53,500 nt of DNA from Neocallimastix lanati (nom. inval.). Its lineage: Eukaryota; Neocallimastigomycota; Neocallimastigomycetes; Neocallimastigales; Neocallimastigaceae. A model generated the notes under the pieces. That model made no database searches. It was not told where the DNA came from and saw only the letters and a list, made by a program, of their open reading frames with translations. The translations under genes and the position numbers were made by a program. The DNA lies in the NCBI GenBank assembly GCA_016946835.1, contig JACVTC010000010.1, positions 1,490,001-1,543,500 of the forward strand, written 5' to 3'. This document shows, piece after piece, positions 34,679 to 48,600 of this stretch (position 1 is its first letter; each line of letters begins with the position of its first letter).

Positions 34679-35160
34679 ATTATTTATTATCAATTTAAAT
34701 TATTTAAAGGATTAAAAATAAAATATATTATCTATTCAAAATTAGATATTATTTATTTTTATTGTATTAAAAATATGGCTTTAAAATTAATTTATAAAAG
34801 CCACAATACAAAATGTAATATTGAAAAATACAAATTATTTCTTCATAAAAAATATACTGTAATCTTTTTCTAGTTTAACATGTATTATTCAACTTTTGCA
34901 CTTTAAAGCTTTCAAGCCTAAAAATATTTGTTAATTATCAATAATAAACATGTGATTATCATATGAAATGTTAGTAATTTAAGATCAAATTATCCAATCA
35001 TGATACATAAAATTATAATAATAATAAACTATTTTTGTTTAGTGAAAAAATTAAAAAAAAATTATTATAAATCCTTTTAATGTTCAATCCCTACTGCTTT
35101 TAATTGGTCTGCCCAATCACCGTGAAATGTGGAAACAAAGAAAAAAGGTAGAAAAAAAGA

Positions 35161-35176
35161 TAACCCTAACCCTAAC
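35161..35176 (+). repeat. Short interstitial telomere-like repeat
   Basis: TAACCCTAACCCTAAC: two and a half copies of CCCTAA, the complement of the TTAGGG telomere repeat found in many fungi. Flanked on both sides by ordinary AT-rich DNA. Confidence 0.7.
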
Positions 35177-35780
35177 ATAATTTTATATTTAATATTTTTT
35201 TATATATTTTCCAAAAAAGTTTCATTAAATTTATTAAAATTTTTAATCTAATCCATGAAAAATAATAATTTATCCTTTTTTTTTTTTTTTTTTTTTTTGT
35301 TTTTAATAATTAATTAAAATATTATATAATAGAAATCAAAATATTATTACTAAAATTTATTTAGTTGTTTATTTACTTTATCTACTTATATATTTATAAT
35401 TAAATAAATATGTAATCGTCATAAATAATAATACTTCTTTATATAATTAAATAGTATTAACTTTTTATAAATAATTATAATTCTTTATATAATTAAATAG
35501 TATCAACTGGTAATAAATAGTAATTGAATGAATGAAATAAATAAATAGCAATTAAAATTCAAAATAAAAATTTCTTTTTGGATGGAAGATTCATGAATTC
35601 ATAATAACAAACAGGCCAATAGAAATTAAGGCTTATGAACACTCCGGATTTAATCGGAATCAATTATTGAATATACTGCAATATATTGATAATAAATAAT
35701 AATATATGTCATCCAAAAATTAAGATCAAAAAAATAAAAAAAAATAATGTTGAATAAATAAAATAGTATATTAATTAAAT

Positions 35781-35905
35781 AATAAATAATATTTTAATAA
35801 TAATAATAAATAATATTTTAATAATAATAATAAATAATATTTTAATAATAATAATAAATAATATTTTAATAATAATAAATAATATTTTAATAATAATAAT
35901 ATATT
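35781..35905 (+). repeat. ~22-bp tandem repeat
   Basis: About five copies of AATAATATTTTAATAATAAT. Confidence 0.85.
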
Positions 35906-36659
35906 TAGCTAAAAGCTAACATTATAATTAACTTTTAAATGAGATCGAGGGTATTTTTGAGTAATAATTTTAAATTTAACTAATTTCAAATAAGGTAGTT
36001 GATTGACCTTTGAAAAATTTTTTTAATCGTCCTTTTTAAGAGTACATAATTTTTTTTTTTTTATCTTATGAGCTGTTAATTATTTAAACAGGTTTATTTA
36101 GTCTTGAATTATAAAAGTTATAAGTATAAAATTAAGAATAAGAAAAATAGAGAATTCAATCCATTTACAATATATATGTAAAGAAAAGCAAAGAATCAAA
36201 TATTTATATATTCTTTTGATTTTTATGGTGAATATCAAAATCATCATCTAACTATTTATAAATATAATTTTTCTGTAATGTATTTATCATTGACGTAATA
36301 CTCATTTAATAATACTATATTGGTTTTTTACTTCTTTTTATATACAACTATTACTATTGAAATAATAATAATAATTAATAATAATAATAAATAACTGTTC
36401 TATAATAATAATTAATAAATGATAGAAATTATTATTATTATTATTAATATTCTGCAAATTTATTTTAGGTATTGTTGCATGATCATTATTATATATCCTA
36501 CAAAATACCTGTTGTTCAAATATGAATAATTAATTATTTTTTTTTATTATTTATAAATGAAAGATAAATATACTAAAAATTTCATAAACTATGAAGAACT
36601 TGATAAGTATATTTTGGTGTATTAACATCAACCGAATTTCAAAAAATAATTATTTATTA

Positions 36660-36925
36660 CATATTATTATTTATATTTTATTAATTATTTATTATTTATT
36701 ATTCAATTATTAATTATTTATTATTTATTATTTATTATTTATTATTTATTATTTATTAATTATTAATTATTATTTATTATTTAATTATTTATTATTTATT
36801 ATTTATTATTTATTAATAAATACTCTTTTTAATATTATTATTTATTATTTATTATTTATTATTTATTAATAAATACTCTTTTTAATATTATTATTTATTA
36901 TTTATTATTTATTATTTATTATTTA
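36660..36925 (+). repeat. (TTTATTA)n heptanucleotide block 1
   Basis: Mostly period-7 TTTATTA with a duplicated interruption (AATAAATACTCTTTTTAATA at ~36813 and ~36870). Confidence 0.85.
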
Positions 36926-38431
36926 CTTTTTTATATTATCATTTACCTATTTATGTAAAATAAAAAAAGTTAGTAATTAAATTTGGTGAATTATACATAC
37001 ATATAAAAATAATAATAATAAAAAATTAATAATGAATATGAATATATAAATATAATTAAAATAAAAAAATTATAGTAAATAATATATCATAATAAATAAA
37101 TAAATAAATAAATATAAAAAAGTGATCAATTAATTGTTAATATATGAAAGAAATAATAAATTGATCAAAATGAAAGTCAAATCTATTCAACCAATGAAAT
37201 GTTTATATTAAATTTGGTTATATATAAAAGTTTGATTAAAAAAAAAAAAAAAACACCAAAAAAAATAAATATATTAAATTAATATGTACTTTTTTATATA
37301 TTTCAATTGTTAATTTAATTGGTTGGAAAGTTGGATGAATTTTTTTTATTTTTTAATTTTTATTATTTATTACTTGTATAAAAATAAAAAATTATATATT
37401 TACTTATATTCAATTTATGTTTAATATATTTAGTAGTATATTAAAATTAATTGCAATTTTTAATAACGCTTTAAAGCTATATATAACAAATAAATATAAA
37501 AATAGTATTATATATATTAAAGTATATTGGTTTTAATATATTAATAAGTTTCTATTAAATATAAAAAGAATTAATAGAAATTTTTTTATGTATACGATTA
37601 ATTATATATTAAAAAACTGAATAATATAAATAAAATAATTTTATTCAATATATATATGTATAAAGTAATATATAGTAATTATATATTCTATAATAAAATA
37701 ATTAATATAACTATTTTTAGTCTTCCCTTTTTAGAATAGTTTATACTTTTAAAATGATGTATTCACCATATCTATTGAATTTACCATAAAAATTAATAAT
37801 ACAGAAATATATATTTACTTATATATTATTTTATTATAATATATGATGAACATAAATTTATTATATAGTTAATAATATATTATGAATATATTTTGGAATA
37901 AAGCAAGCTTAACATAAAATATGATAAAAAAAATTAAAAAAGTTTATTATTTAGTATTATTTATTATTAGTTATTACTATTACTATTATTCAAATATTTA
38001 TTATTCAATTATTTATTATTCAAATATTTATTATTCAATTATTCAATTATTCCATTATTTATTGTAACTGACTTATGAATAAATATTATTTAGTTATAGT
38101 GTAAGAACACCTCCTCTCATTATATAAAGTATATTCATAGAGATTTAGATAAGCGATATATGATTTAGTATCCATTCATGGTCATGACATAATTAGAAAA
38201 ACATATATACGGTAATAGTATTAAAAAGAAAAATATCAAAAATAATTTATTCTCAAGTAAATGATTTATGATTTATTATAATTAATTGCAACTTCACATA
38301 CGATCATAGATATAAAAACTTTGAAGTGTATGATGTATTAAATATTACGAAAAGAGTTAAAAATCTATTTTATGAATTATATTAGTTTCCCTCCTTATTA
38401 ACAATTAATATTATTCATTTATTCGAAATTA
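36926..38431. other. AT-rich DNA, no gene
   Basis: No coding signal on either strand; scattered AT microsatellites. Confidence 0.5.
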
Positions 38432-38950
38432 TATATTAATTATTAATTATTATTATTTATTATTTATTATTTATTATTAATTATTTTTTTTATTATTATT
38501 TATTATTAATTATTTATTTTATTATTATTTATTATTCAGTTAGTAGTTTTATTATTATCTAATTATTTATTATTTATTATTATTTATTAATAATTAATTA
38601 ATTATTTATTATTTATTATTTATTAATAAATACTTTATATTTATTATTTATTATTTATTTATTTTATTATTTATTATTATTATTCAATTATTTATTATTT
38701 ATTATTTATTATTTATTATTCAATTATTTATTATTTATTATTTATTATTTATTACTTATTATTTATTATTATTTATTTATTATTCAATTATTTATTATTT
38801 ATTATTCAATTATTTATTATTTATTATTCAATTATTTATTATTTATTATTTATTATTATTTATTTATTATTCAATTATTTATTATTTATTATTTATTATT
38901 CAATTATTTATTATTTATTATTTATTATTCCATTATTTATTATTTATTAT
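38432..38950 (+). repeat. (TTTATTA)n heptanucleotide block 2
   Basis: Period-7 TTTATTA interrupted repeatedly by TTATTCAATTATT. It is the reverse complement of the block at 40147-40555. Confidence 0.85.
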
Positions 38951-40146
38951 TTATTTCTTATCTTTTTATAAAATTACATGTTAGTATATTAAATTCAATC
39001 AATTTGATTATATTGAATTAATAAATATATATATGAATCCTTTATATTATTAAATAATATTTATAATATATTATCTCATATATTAATCTAATTTAGTGGA
39101 GAAATAAATAGAAATAATAATAATAAAAAAAAATAGATTTCCCATCCATATTTATTAATGGAAGATAATTAATTATTTGAGATTATTGAAAGAGAATGTA
39201 TTTAATTATTAGTAGTTATTAATTATTATTAGTCTCATTATTTATTATTATTTATTATTATTTATATTATTTATTATTAGTATTAATATTTAGAATAAAT
39301 TAGAAAGTAGAAATAGGAATCAATTAATGAATGAATAAAAAATAATTATTAAATAAATTATAGCTCCATTTCATTGTTATAAGTAAATAAATAAATAGAT
39401 AATAAATAGATAAATAATAATAATAATTGAATGGTTGAACAGAATAATAAATATAATAAATTTAAACAGAATAAATGTAAAGAGCATTAGTTTGTTGAAT
39501 AATTATTATTTTTTGTTATTTGTTATTTATTATTACTTTACTGAACATAGAAAAAAAAATAAGCATCTTATTTTTATTTTTAATTATAGAGATTGATCCT
39601 TCAATAACACTGGGCAGAATTTTATAATTTTTTATACACAAGAATTTAATGAATATTTATTATATATGTATATTTCTTATTAAAGATTAAATTATTAAAT
39701 ATAATGCTGAAAAAAAAAAAAAAGAAAGGAAAAAAAGGTATCGACAATTTAATATAATCTATAAATTATTATTATTATTTTTAAATTCTTAATCCTATTT
39801 TAATATTATCTAAAGAAATTATTCTATTTATTATCTATTTGTTTTTATGTTTTGTTTTTTGTTGTATTAACCTTTTTTTTTGTTTAGTTTTAGCTTAGAT
39901 ATTTTTTCCAAAGAAAATAAGGAGAAAAAAATTTTAAAATTTAGAATATAATATCGTTAACTGCTGAACTAATATAATTAACGAGTTCTTTTGATTTTTT
40001 CAATTATTACTACATAATTTTTTTTTTATTATGTTATCTACTTTTATTAGTATTTTGGATATTTTATTATGTTATATTACATTATTATGGTAATATAAAA
40101 TAAAAGAAAAAGGATTTCCATATTAATTCTATTGAATCAATTTATT
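38951..40146. other. AT-rich DNA, no gene
   Basis: Nothing recognisable beyond short AT repeats. Confidence 0.5.
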
Positions 40147-40555
40147 ATTTTATATTAAATAATAAATAATAAATAATAAATAATAAATAATAAATAATAA
40201 ATAATAAATAATAAATAATAAATAATTGAATAATAATTAAAGGAATAATAAATAATAAATAATAAATAATAAATAATAAATAATAAATAATAAATAATAA
40301 ATAATAAATAATAAATAATAAATAATAAATAATAAATAATAAATAATAAATAATAAATAATAAATAATAAATAATAAATAATAAATAATAAATAATAAAT
40401 AATAAATAATAAATAATTGAATAATAATTAAAGGAATAATAAATAATAAATATAAATAATAAATAATAAATAATAAATAATAAATAATAAATAATAAATA
40501 ATAAATAATAAATAATAAATAATTGAATAATAATTAAAGGAATAATAAATAATAA
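40147..40555 (+). repeat. (TAATAAA)n heptanucleotide block, inverted relative to block 2
   Basis: Period-7 TAATAAA in long pure runs, with an interruption AATTGAATAATAATTAAAGG occurring three times (~40222, ~40414, ~40521), giving a higher-order repeat. Confidence 0.92.
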
Positions 40556-41907
40556 AGAATGTTAATATGTAATAGGTAATATTAATTTTATTTTTTTATA
40601 TTTTTACTTTTATTATTATTATAAATATATAATTATTATTATAAATATATAATTATTATTATAAATATATAATTATTATATATATTATTTATTCATTATC
40701 AATAAGAAAGGAAAGGAAAGTTAAGGGAAATAAAATAGAATAAAGATATTCTTTTATTTTCTTATAGCAAAGAGTATTGTTAATATGTAGCTGATATATA
40801 TTCTACTCTATATTTCATTATAATATTTTTATATTACAATATTTAATTAGTATATGGTTATATTTTAATTATTATTTTTTTTTTTCGTTTGTAGGATGAT
40901 AAATTTTTTTTTTATTTTCATATTATTTATATATTATAAATATTTATTAATATAAATATAATGTATGAATATAATATATAAATGGTTCTAAATATTTATT
41001 TAAGTTTTAATATTTATTCATTTAATTTGATTATTTATTTATTTATATTTGGTTATTTATTCATTTAAATTTATTTATACAAATTTAATTATATATATTT
41101 ATTTATTTATATTTATTTATTTATTAATTTTTTTTTTATTTTTACCTAATATGCATAATGGAATGAATAAATGAATGCTATAAAACATATTGGTATATAC
41201 ATTTATTAATAATATATACATTAAATATATTTTAATATATTGTATTATTTGAATAGAAATTTTTTTTTGTAGTTCAAGTATTGATGTAATAATAAATTCA
41301 TTTATAGAAAATGATTTGATCATTGATATTTCTTTTATTATATATTTATTTAATTATTTTATTATATATTTATTATATATTTATATATTAATTTCTATTT
41401 TATTTAGTCAATTATATATTTTTATTTTTTTATATTCAATTATATATAATAATTTTTTATTATTAAATTTTTTCTTCTTTTTTTCATGGATTTTCAATAA
41501 ATATATATTAAAATCATATATTAATTTATATTGCATATTTATTATACTATTATTAGTATATATTAATTTATTTAATAAAACTTATTAAAAATAAAAAGAA
41601 AAATTTAATTAATAACATTTTTTGTATTATACATATAATATTATACATTAATATTCAATTGAAATTTAATATTAAGAGAGTATTATTTCAATATATTATA
41701 TTATACTTTAATATACTACGTAATTTTTTTTGATTTATTACGTTACCTCGATTTCTAATTTGTCCATTCCAATTTTTTTTGGAAATTTAGTTCAAATAAA
41801 AGAAAATTTTGCGTTTATTTTTATTTTTTTTTTTTCACTACTCAAAAAATTTTCTAATAATTATTAAAATAATTTTAGAGATCTTTTAATTTTTGAAATT
41901 ATACACA
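40556..41907. other. AT-rich upstream region of succinyl-CoA synthetase gene
   Basis: A ~21-bp tandem repeat (ATAAATATATAATTATTATT) at 40615-40680. Low-complexity frames at 41117-41323 and 41310-41588 are hydrophobic Ile/Tyr/Leu/Phe runs typical of random AT-rich DNA. The pyrimidine-rich tract before 41838 may belong to the promoter; no specific element assigned. Confidence 0.5.
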
Positions 41908-44091
41908 ATGCTTGCTAACGTTACTCGTTCAACTTCTAAGGCTGCTCCAGCTTTAGTAAGTATTCTATGGAATAGCTATAATTTTGAAATAAATTTAAAA
42001 TAATGTTTTTTTTTTTTTTTTTTTATAACTTTTCATTTATTTATTTTTTAATAAAAATTATTTTAAAACAAATATAATAAAGAGAATAAATAAAAAGCTA
42101 TAATTAGATAAATTATTATTGTATATTTGCAATATTTAGAGTAGAACATAAAAAATAAAAATGAAGTTCATTAAAAAATCATTAAAAAAATTTGATACAT
42201 AATAATATAAAGTAGGAATTTATTTTTTGAAATAATATAGAAAGATATTTTTAAACAATAATAATTCACAAGTAAAATTATATTTTCCATTATTAAATAA
42301 TATAAATTAATAAAATAAAAGTTATAAATAAAATATTTTATTACTTGAAAGTAAAATGCTTATTCTTATATTTTATAGAATTTTTATTAGTATAAAGTAT
42401 TATTTAAAAATAATAAAAAATAAAGGATTAAAAAATAATTTTTTATTAAAAAAAAAATAGAAACTTATTACTTTTATAATAAAAAGAAGGAATAATATAA
42501 ATAAAAAAAAATTTACAAAAAATATTTAATAAAACATTTTAAAATTATTAAAAGAAAAAAGATGTTAAATATATTATAGATTTATAATGGATATAAATAA
42601 AATTATATATTAATCTGTTTATTTTATTATAACTATTATTAAAAAAGGCTTCCATTGCTCAAACTGCCCAAAAGCGTTTCCTCTCTGTTCATGAATACTG
42701 CTCCATGAACCTTCTTCACGAATACAACGTCAACGCCCCAAAGGGTATTGTCGCTAAGACTCCAGAAGAAGCTTACCAAGCTGCCAAGAAGCTTAACACT
42801 GAAGATTTAGTCATTAAGGCTCAAGTTCTTGCTGGTGGTCGTGGTAAGGGTCACTTCGACAGTGGTCTTCAAGGTGGTGTCAAGCTCTGTTACACGTATG
42901 TATATAAAGTAAAAAAAAAAAGAATAAAAATAAAAGAAAAATTAAATAATAATAAAAAATGAAGAATCAACAAAAATTCAATAATAAAAAGTTTTCAATG
43001 TTGTAAATAAAATGTTAATTAATATTTCTAATTTAAATTCTTTAAATATTTTTAATATTAAATTATTTTATTATAGTCCAGAACAAGTTAAGGAATACGC
43101 TTCCAAGATGTTAGGTCACAAGCTTATCACCAAGCAAACTGGTGCTGCTGGTAGAGACTGTAACGCTGTCTACGTTGTCGAACGTCAATACGCTCGTCGT
43201 GAATACTACTTCGCCATTCTTTTAGATCGTGCCACTCGTGGTCCAGTTCTTGTTGCTTCCTCTGAAGGTGGTGTTGAAATTGAAGAAGTTGCCAAGACTA
43301 ACCCAGATGCTATCATCACTGTTCCATTCAGTATCAAGACTGGTCTTACCAGAGAAATTGCTCTTGATACCGCTAAGAAGATGGGTTTCACTGAAAAGTG
43401 TGTCCCACAAGCTGCCGATACTTTCATGAAGCTCTACAAGATCTTCATTGAAAAGGATGCCACTATGGTTGAAATTAACCCAATGGCTGAAAACAACATG
43501 GGTGAAGTTGTCTGTATGGATGCCAAGTTCGGTTTCGATGATAACGCTTCCTACAAGCAAAAGGGTATCTTCGCTCTCCGTGATACCACTCAAGAAGATC
43601 CACGTGAAGTTGCTGCTGCTAAGTGGAACCTTAACTATGTCGGTATGGAAGGTAACATTGGTTGTCTTGTTAACGGTGCCGGTCTTGCCATGGCTACTAT
43701 GGATATCATTAAGCTTAACGGTGGTGTCCCAGCTAACTTCCTTGATGTCGGTGGTTCTGCTACTGCTAAGCAAGTTAAGGAAGCCTTCAAGATTATTTCT
43801 TCTGATAAGGCCGTCTCTGCTATCCTTGTTAACATTTTCGGTGGTATCATGAGATGTGATATTGTTGCTGAAGGTGTTATCCAAGCCGTTAAGGAACTCG
43901 GTCTTGATATTCCACTTGTTGTCCGTCTTCAAGGTACTAAGGTCGAAGAAGCTAGAGAACTTATCAAGAACTCTAACCTCTCCTTATACGCTATTGACGA
44001 TCTTGACAAGGCCGCTAAGAAGGTTGTCCAACTTGCCAATGTTGTTGGTTTAGCTAAGGAAAATGGTATTAAGATTAAGATTGAAAACTAG
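41908..44091 (+). CDS. SCSB: Succinyl-CoA synthetase beta subunit, hydrogenosomal, three exons
   Basis: Exons 41908-41955, 42648-42895 and 43077-44091 give 436 aa, the usual length. Introns are 692 bp (GTAAGT..AG) and 181 bp (GTATGT..TAG), phases 0 and 2. The enzyme makes ATP (or GTP) and succinate from succinyl-CoA together with the alpha subunit. In anaerobic fungi this occurs in hydrogenosomes, paired with acetate:succinate CoA-transferase. Residues 1-27 (M-L-A-N-V-T-R-S.. to Q-K-R-F) are Ser/Ala/Arg-rich and amphipathic, as in hydrogenosomal/mitochondrial presequences; exon 1 encodes only part of it. The ATP-grasp domain follows (G-G-R-G-K-G near residue 74), then metal-binding N-P-M-A-E at 233-237 and the C-terminal CoA-ligase domain with [10 protein letters not shown] at 351. 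Codons are strongly biased to GGT, GTC, AAG, CTT and AAC, a sign of high expression and unlike all neighbours. The sequence appears essentially the known Neocallimastix protein, from memory. Confidence 0.97.
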
Positions 44092-44734
44092 ATTTAATTT
44101 ATTTTAGCCTTACCAAACTTTTTTTTAAGAAAAATACTCTTTTTTAAATTATTTTTTTTTTTTTTGTAATTTTGAAAAAAAATGATGAAATGGGAAAAGA
44201 GAAAAGTAGAAACAAATTAATTTTTAACTTTTTATAAAAAATATATAATATAATAAAATTTTTTTTTTAAAAAAATTTAATATTAATAAATAAACAAGTA
44301 AAAAAAAACACATAAATTAAAAAAATCAAAATAAAATAAAAGAGAATAAATAAAATAAAAATATTAAAAATATAATAAATAAATAAACAAATAAAATAAA
44401 TAAAAAAAAAATATTTATACACATCCATATACACATATAATAGTAAATTAAAGATTTTTATTTGAAGAGGGAAAAAAAGAAAGAAAAAAAAAATAAGAAA
44501 AAAAAATAGTTTTTTAAAAAAAAAAAACAAAAATAAATAATAAAATAAATATAATTAAAAAAAAAATAATAATAAATTAAAAAAAAAAAAAGTTGAATAT
44601 TGGTGTATTTTTTTTTTTTTTTTTTTTTTTCTCTTTATTTTGAATGCTTGGTTTTTTTTTTTTTTTTTTTTTGTATGCTATTTTAAATACTGTATAAAAA
44701 AATCAAAAAATATAAATGTGTAAAATATGACGAT
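44092..44734. other. 3' flank of the succinyl-CoA synthetase gene
   Basis: A and T homopolymers; no gene. A minus-strand low-complexity frame at 44267-44530 is not accepted. Confidence 0.5.
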
Positions 44735-44900
44735 ATTATAGAACGTTACTGGAAATCAGTTTCCAGATTTCAAGGTATTAAAGGTCAAAACTACGATAGT
44801 AACAAGTTCTCAAACAATAAAGCTATAATAATGCTTAGCTTAAAATATCCCCAATTCAACTTAGGATTTTCGTGGATTATACGTTTACGCTGTGGTTATA
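44735..44900 (+). pseudogene. Old LINE fragment, left part (interrupted)
   Basis: Encodes a stretch matching the LINE C-terminal region (Y-W-K-S-V at the start, then L-K-Y-P-Q-F-N-L-G-F-S-W and R-L-R-C-G-Y). It is broken at 44900 by insertion of the intact LINE. The same reading frame resumes at 49836 with C-G-Y-K-Y and the zinc motif. Confidence 0.8.
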
Positions 44901-45274
44901 CCCCAATGAAGTGGACTGTTTTTCCAGGTCCATGGAGGGTTGATGGAAAAGGAATAACCTATATCAGGTGTACTAATTACAGCTTTCTGTGATTCTGATG
45001 ATAATCAATGGTTATCCTTTCTAAAGTGGCTTCTAGTACGAAGAGAGAAATCTGGAATACTGGAAGACTGTAGAAAGTGAACTTGACGTTCTATAATGTC
45101 TTAAACTGGATATGTAGTAACATTGGAGTTGTACAATTAATAATATCATGTAGTTTCTACATATTATCATTGTAATGAATCTATTGTATTTTTTACTTTA
45201 GCATTATTTTGTATATGTTTTTTTCTATAGTATTATTTATACTCTCATGTAGCTATTGTAAAATGGAAATGTAG

Positions 45275-45289
45275 GAGATTGATTCACTC
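45275..45289 (+). repeat. Conserved LINE 5'-leader motif
   Basis: GAGATTGATTCACTC, followed by C/T-AAA-x-CTTGT, recurs at 51769-51783 in the leader of the third LINE. Surrounding CATGTA and TATTGTA-rich sequence is also similar. This may mark a shared promoter or RNA element. Confidence 0.5.
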
Positions 45290-45626
45290 CAAAGCTTGTG
45301 TTTGAGACATTATTTAACGGATGGGAATCTTTTTATAGTTTTTCACAACTATTATTTCATTAACACTTAAATTTTATATTATATATGATTATTTTACAGA
45401 AATTTTTACATAAAACAGGAATTTATAATTGAAAATCATTAATTAAAACTAGTCAACACAAAAAGAAAGAAAAACAAACAAGTTTTAGCAAACAATATAC
45501 ACGAAAGAGAAGACAACAGCAATAAATTTTTATTTTTTTTTTAATTTTTTAATTTTTACTAATTTTATTTTTTATTTTTTTATTACACTTACTTTTTATT
45601 AATATAGATAAGTTTTTTATTTTATT

Positions 45627-48600
45627 ATGTCAACTATACGAAGAGGTCTGCGACTTTATGGTCCTGACCATGATAAATTTGTTTTAATTTTCATTCATGA
45701 TCTTGAATCTTGGACTGAAAGTAGACTATGGGAATTTTTAAGCAAAAAGATATCAAATTGTAATGAAGTTGTTCATGGAATCGTTAAAAAACACTATATT
45801 AATATGGAAAACTACTTCATCCTAAGAGTTAACTATAATAATTGTACGGATTATTTGAAGGTTATTTATTTGATTACTAAGCACTTACCTGTTAAAAGAA
45901 TTAAATGGAAGATTACTTCAAGGATACGCACATTTAGTAATGTTAATCATAATAGAACCAGGTATTATTCTGAACCCTCAATCCCCATCTCTGAAAGCCT
46001 CCTGTATGCTAACCCTTTCTCGAATACTAAATATTTCAACCTCTGTATTAGCTGGAACATAAATGGTTGGAATTCTGAAAAACGTGACGGACTTACCAAT
46101 TTTAATTCAATCTTTAATCCTATTTGTATTTGTCTTCAAGAAGTCGGTAATAGTTCATTCCTTAACTCCTTTTCTAACTCATATCCATTCCTTAATCATT
46201 ATAGAACAGTACTGAGACGTGCGGACAAAAAAATCCCTGGTATGAGGGGCCTTTATATAGGTGTGCACTCCTCCTGCCAATTCACTAATGATGATTTTGA
46301 ATATAGATATATACTCTCAGTAAATATATTCTCTTTTTGGGGTGTCAGATGTTCTTTAGGGAACATTTACATCCCTAGCAAAAAACACAAAGACTCTAGA
46401 GAAAAAGCGGAAACTGATTTTGCTAATTGGCTCAAGAACCATCAGAATAACCCTTCGGCTATTGTTGGTGATTTCAACATGACTAAGCAACAACTCAAAG
46501 ATCTTATTCTTAGAATTTCCCCTCAATGGTTTGTTATGGATATGGTTGGTCATCAATTTACTTGGTCTAATGGTGGAAAGAATTCTTGTATTGATTTTAT
46601 AGTAGTGAACGATAAATTAAGAAATTATCTGAATATTGCTTCTGTATGCTACTCTTTTAATGACATCTCTGACCATTTACCACTTATTCTTTCTTGTAAA
46701 AAAATATCTCCTGATGGTTTTGTTACTCCCCCTCGGGATAAACAAATTAAGTGGTCTAATCGAATTTGTAGGGATAAACGTGAAGCAATCTTCTCTCATA
46801 ATAAATTCACATGTTTACTGGATGAATTTGAACATAATGATAATCTAGACTCTAATACAATGGTTAAAAAACTTCTTGACACAGCAAATAAAATAGGCGA
46901 TGACATTCAAGCAAGAGTTCCTACAAATTTACAGGGTTCAGCGTTCCATTGTCCTGCTTATATTAAGAAATTATCACATGAAAAACATTTATTTTATAAA
47001 AGGATTAAAAATTTTAAACTTCGTAATGATTTGTCAAATCTTCAAGAATTTTGTGATCTCTCAAAAGAATATAGAGTTCTCTCTGATTATATCATTAGTA
47101 TTAAAAGAAATATTAGAAATATTAGATTTAAAAATTTGATTCATTCCATCGGCGAATGTTTCTTAAAAAATGATGCCCAGCGTGGTTGGTCTGGACTTAA
47201 GAAAATTTCTAAACCTTCTTACTCTCCTTCCCAATCACCTGTATACATTAAAGATAAAGAAGGTAATGTTCTAGTATCCCAAGAAGATCAACTCAATCGT
47301 TTTGCAGAACACTATGAAGAACTTGCTTCTGATATAACTGGTCACAGTCTTAATGAAAATTATTGGAAAAGAATACTTAATAATTCTTCTACTCCTCAGG
47401 AATCATGGGATATTAATCAACCTATTTCCATGTCAGAAATTCATTCAACTGTTCTTTCAATGAAAAATAACAAAGCACCTGGTCCTGATGGTATACCTAC
47501 AGAATTTTTTAAAGCATTTTTTAATTCTGAGAGTAGAAATTCTTCTCAGGATGACTCTAATCAAGAGGTTACTTATTCCGATTGTGCAAAGTGTCTGTTA
47601 TTACTTTTTAATAAAATTTGGGATGGTGACTTTCCTAATGAATGGAACTCTGCTTCTATTGTTTCTATTCCTAAAAAAGGGGATCTTTCAGATTGTAATA
47701 ATTATCGTGGTATTTCACTCATCAATGTAGGTTTAAAAATTCTATCAAAAATTGTCACTAAAAGAATATCGGACTATGCTTTTTCTAATGGAATAATTAG
47801 ACCAGAACAGTTTGGTTTTAGAAATAAAGAAGAATGTATTAGTTTATTTGTATCCATTCGTGAAATTTGTCAAAGAAGAAAATTTAAGGATAAATTTACC
47901 TTTCTTGCCTTTCTTGACCTTAAAAAAGCTTATGATTCAGTTCCAATTTACAATATACTTACTAAACTAGATAATCTTGGTATTCGTGGTAAATGCCTTC
48001 AATTCATTACTAATCTATACCTTACCTCGAAAGCTCGTGCAATCTTTAATGGTAAACTTTCAAAAGAATTTCCAATACACCGTGGTGTTCGCCAAGGGTG
48101 TCCTCTCTCACCTATCTTATTCAATATATTTATCAATGATATTTTTGATAAATGTAAAAGATATGGTGTGATTACTGAAAAGAAAAAGTGTTGTGGTGGA
48201 TTATTTGCTGATGATATTGTATTATTAGCTCCTACAAAATCTTCACTTAAAAACCTTTTGAATATTGCTCATGATTGGGGTATTAAAAATGAAATGACCT
48301 TTGGAATCAATAAATGCGCTACACTAGTTGTTAAACCAAAGAATTTTATTCCTTCAAGACATTATGAAAATCCTACATTTAGACTTGGTATGAACTATAT
48401 ACCAAGCACTAATCAATATACATATCTTGGTATACCTTTTAATGAATCGTTGGATTTAAAACCTATTATTGCTAAGATGAACAGTATAATTAATTATACA
48501 GTTAACTCTTTCTTTAGATTTTTAACCAATAGGAATGTTCCTTTCTACTTTAAAACTCGTATACTAGTTTCTTTTGTCCTTAGTTCAGTTCTTTATTATG

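Larger units (their letters stand above)
34543..36659. other. AT-rich gene-poor DNA
   Basis: Includes a T run of ~32 (34639-34671), a telomere-like motif at 35161 and a ~22-bp tandem repeat at 35781-35905. Small frames here (for example 34622-34873) are low-complexity and not accepted. Confidence 0.5.

Noticed and set aside
34622-34873. Plus-strand frame beginning after a T run
   Set aside because: Poly-Phe from the T run followed by AT-rich codons; no supporting feature.
35161-35176. A chromosome end
   Set aside because: Only two and a half telomere units and ordinary sequence on both sides.
41117-41588. Small hydrophobic frames on both strands
   Set aside because: Ile/Tyr/Leu/Phe-rich composition typical of random AT-rich DNA; one begins with TTG, not a normal eukaryotic start.
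43222-43932. 236-codon minus-strand frame opposite succinyl-CoA synthetase
   Set aside because: Antisense shadow produced by the strong codon bias of the real gene.
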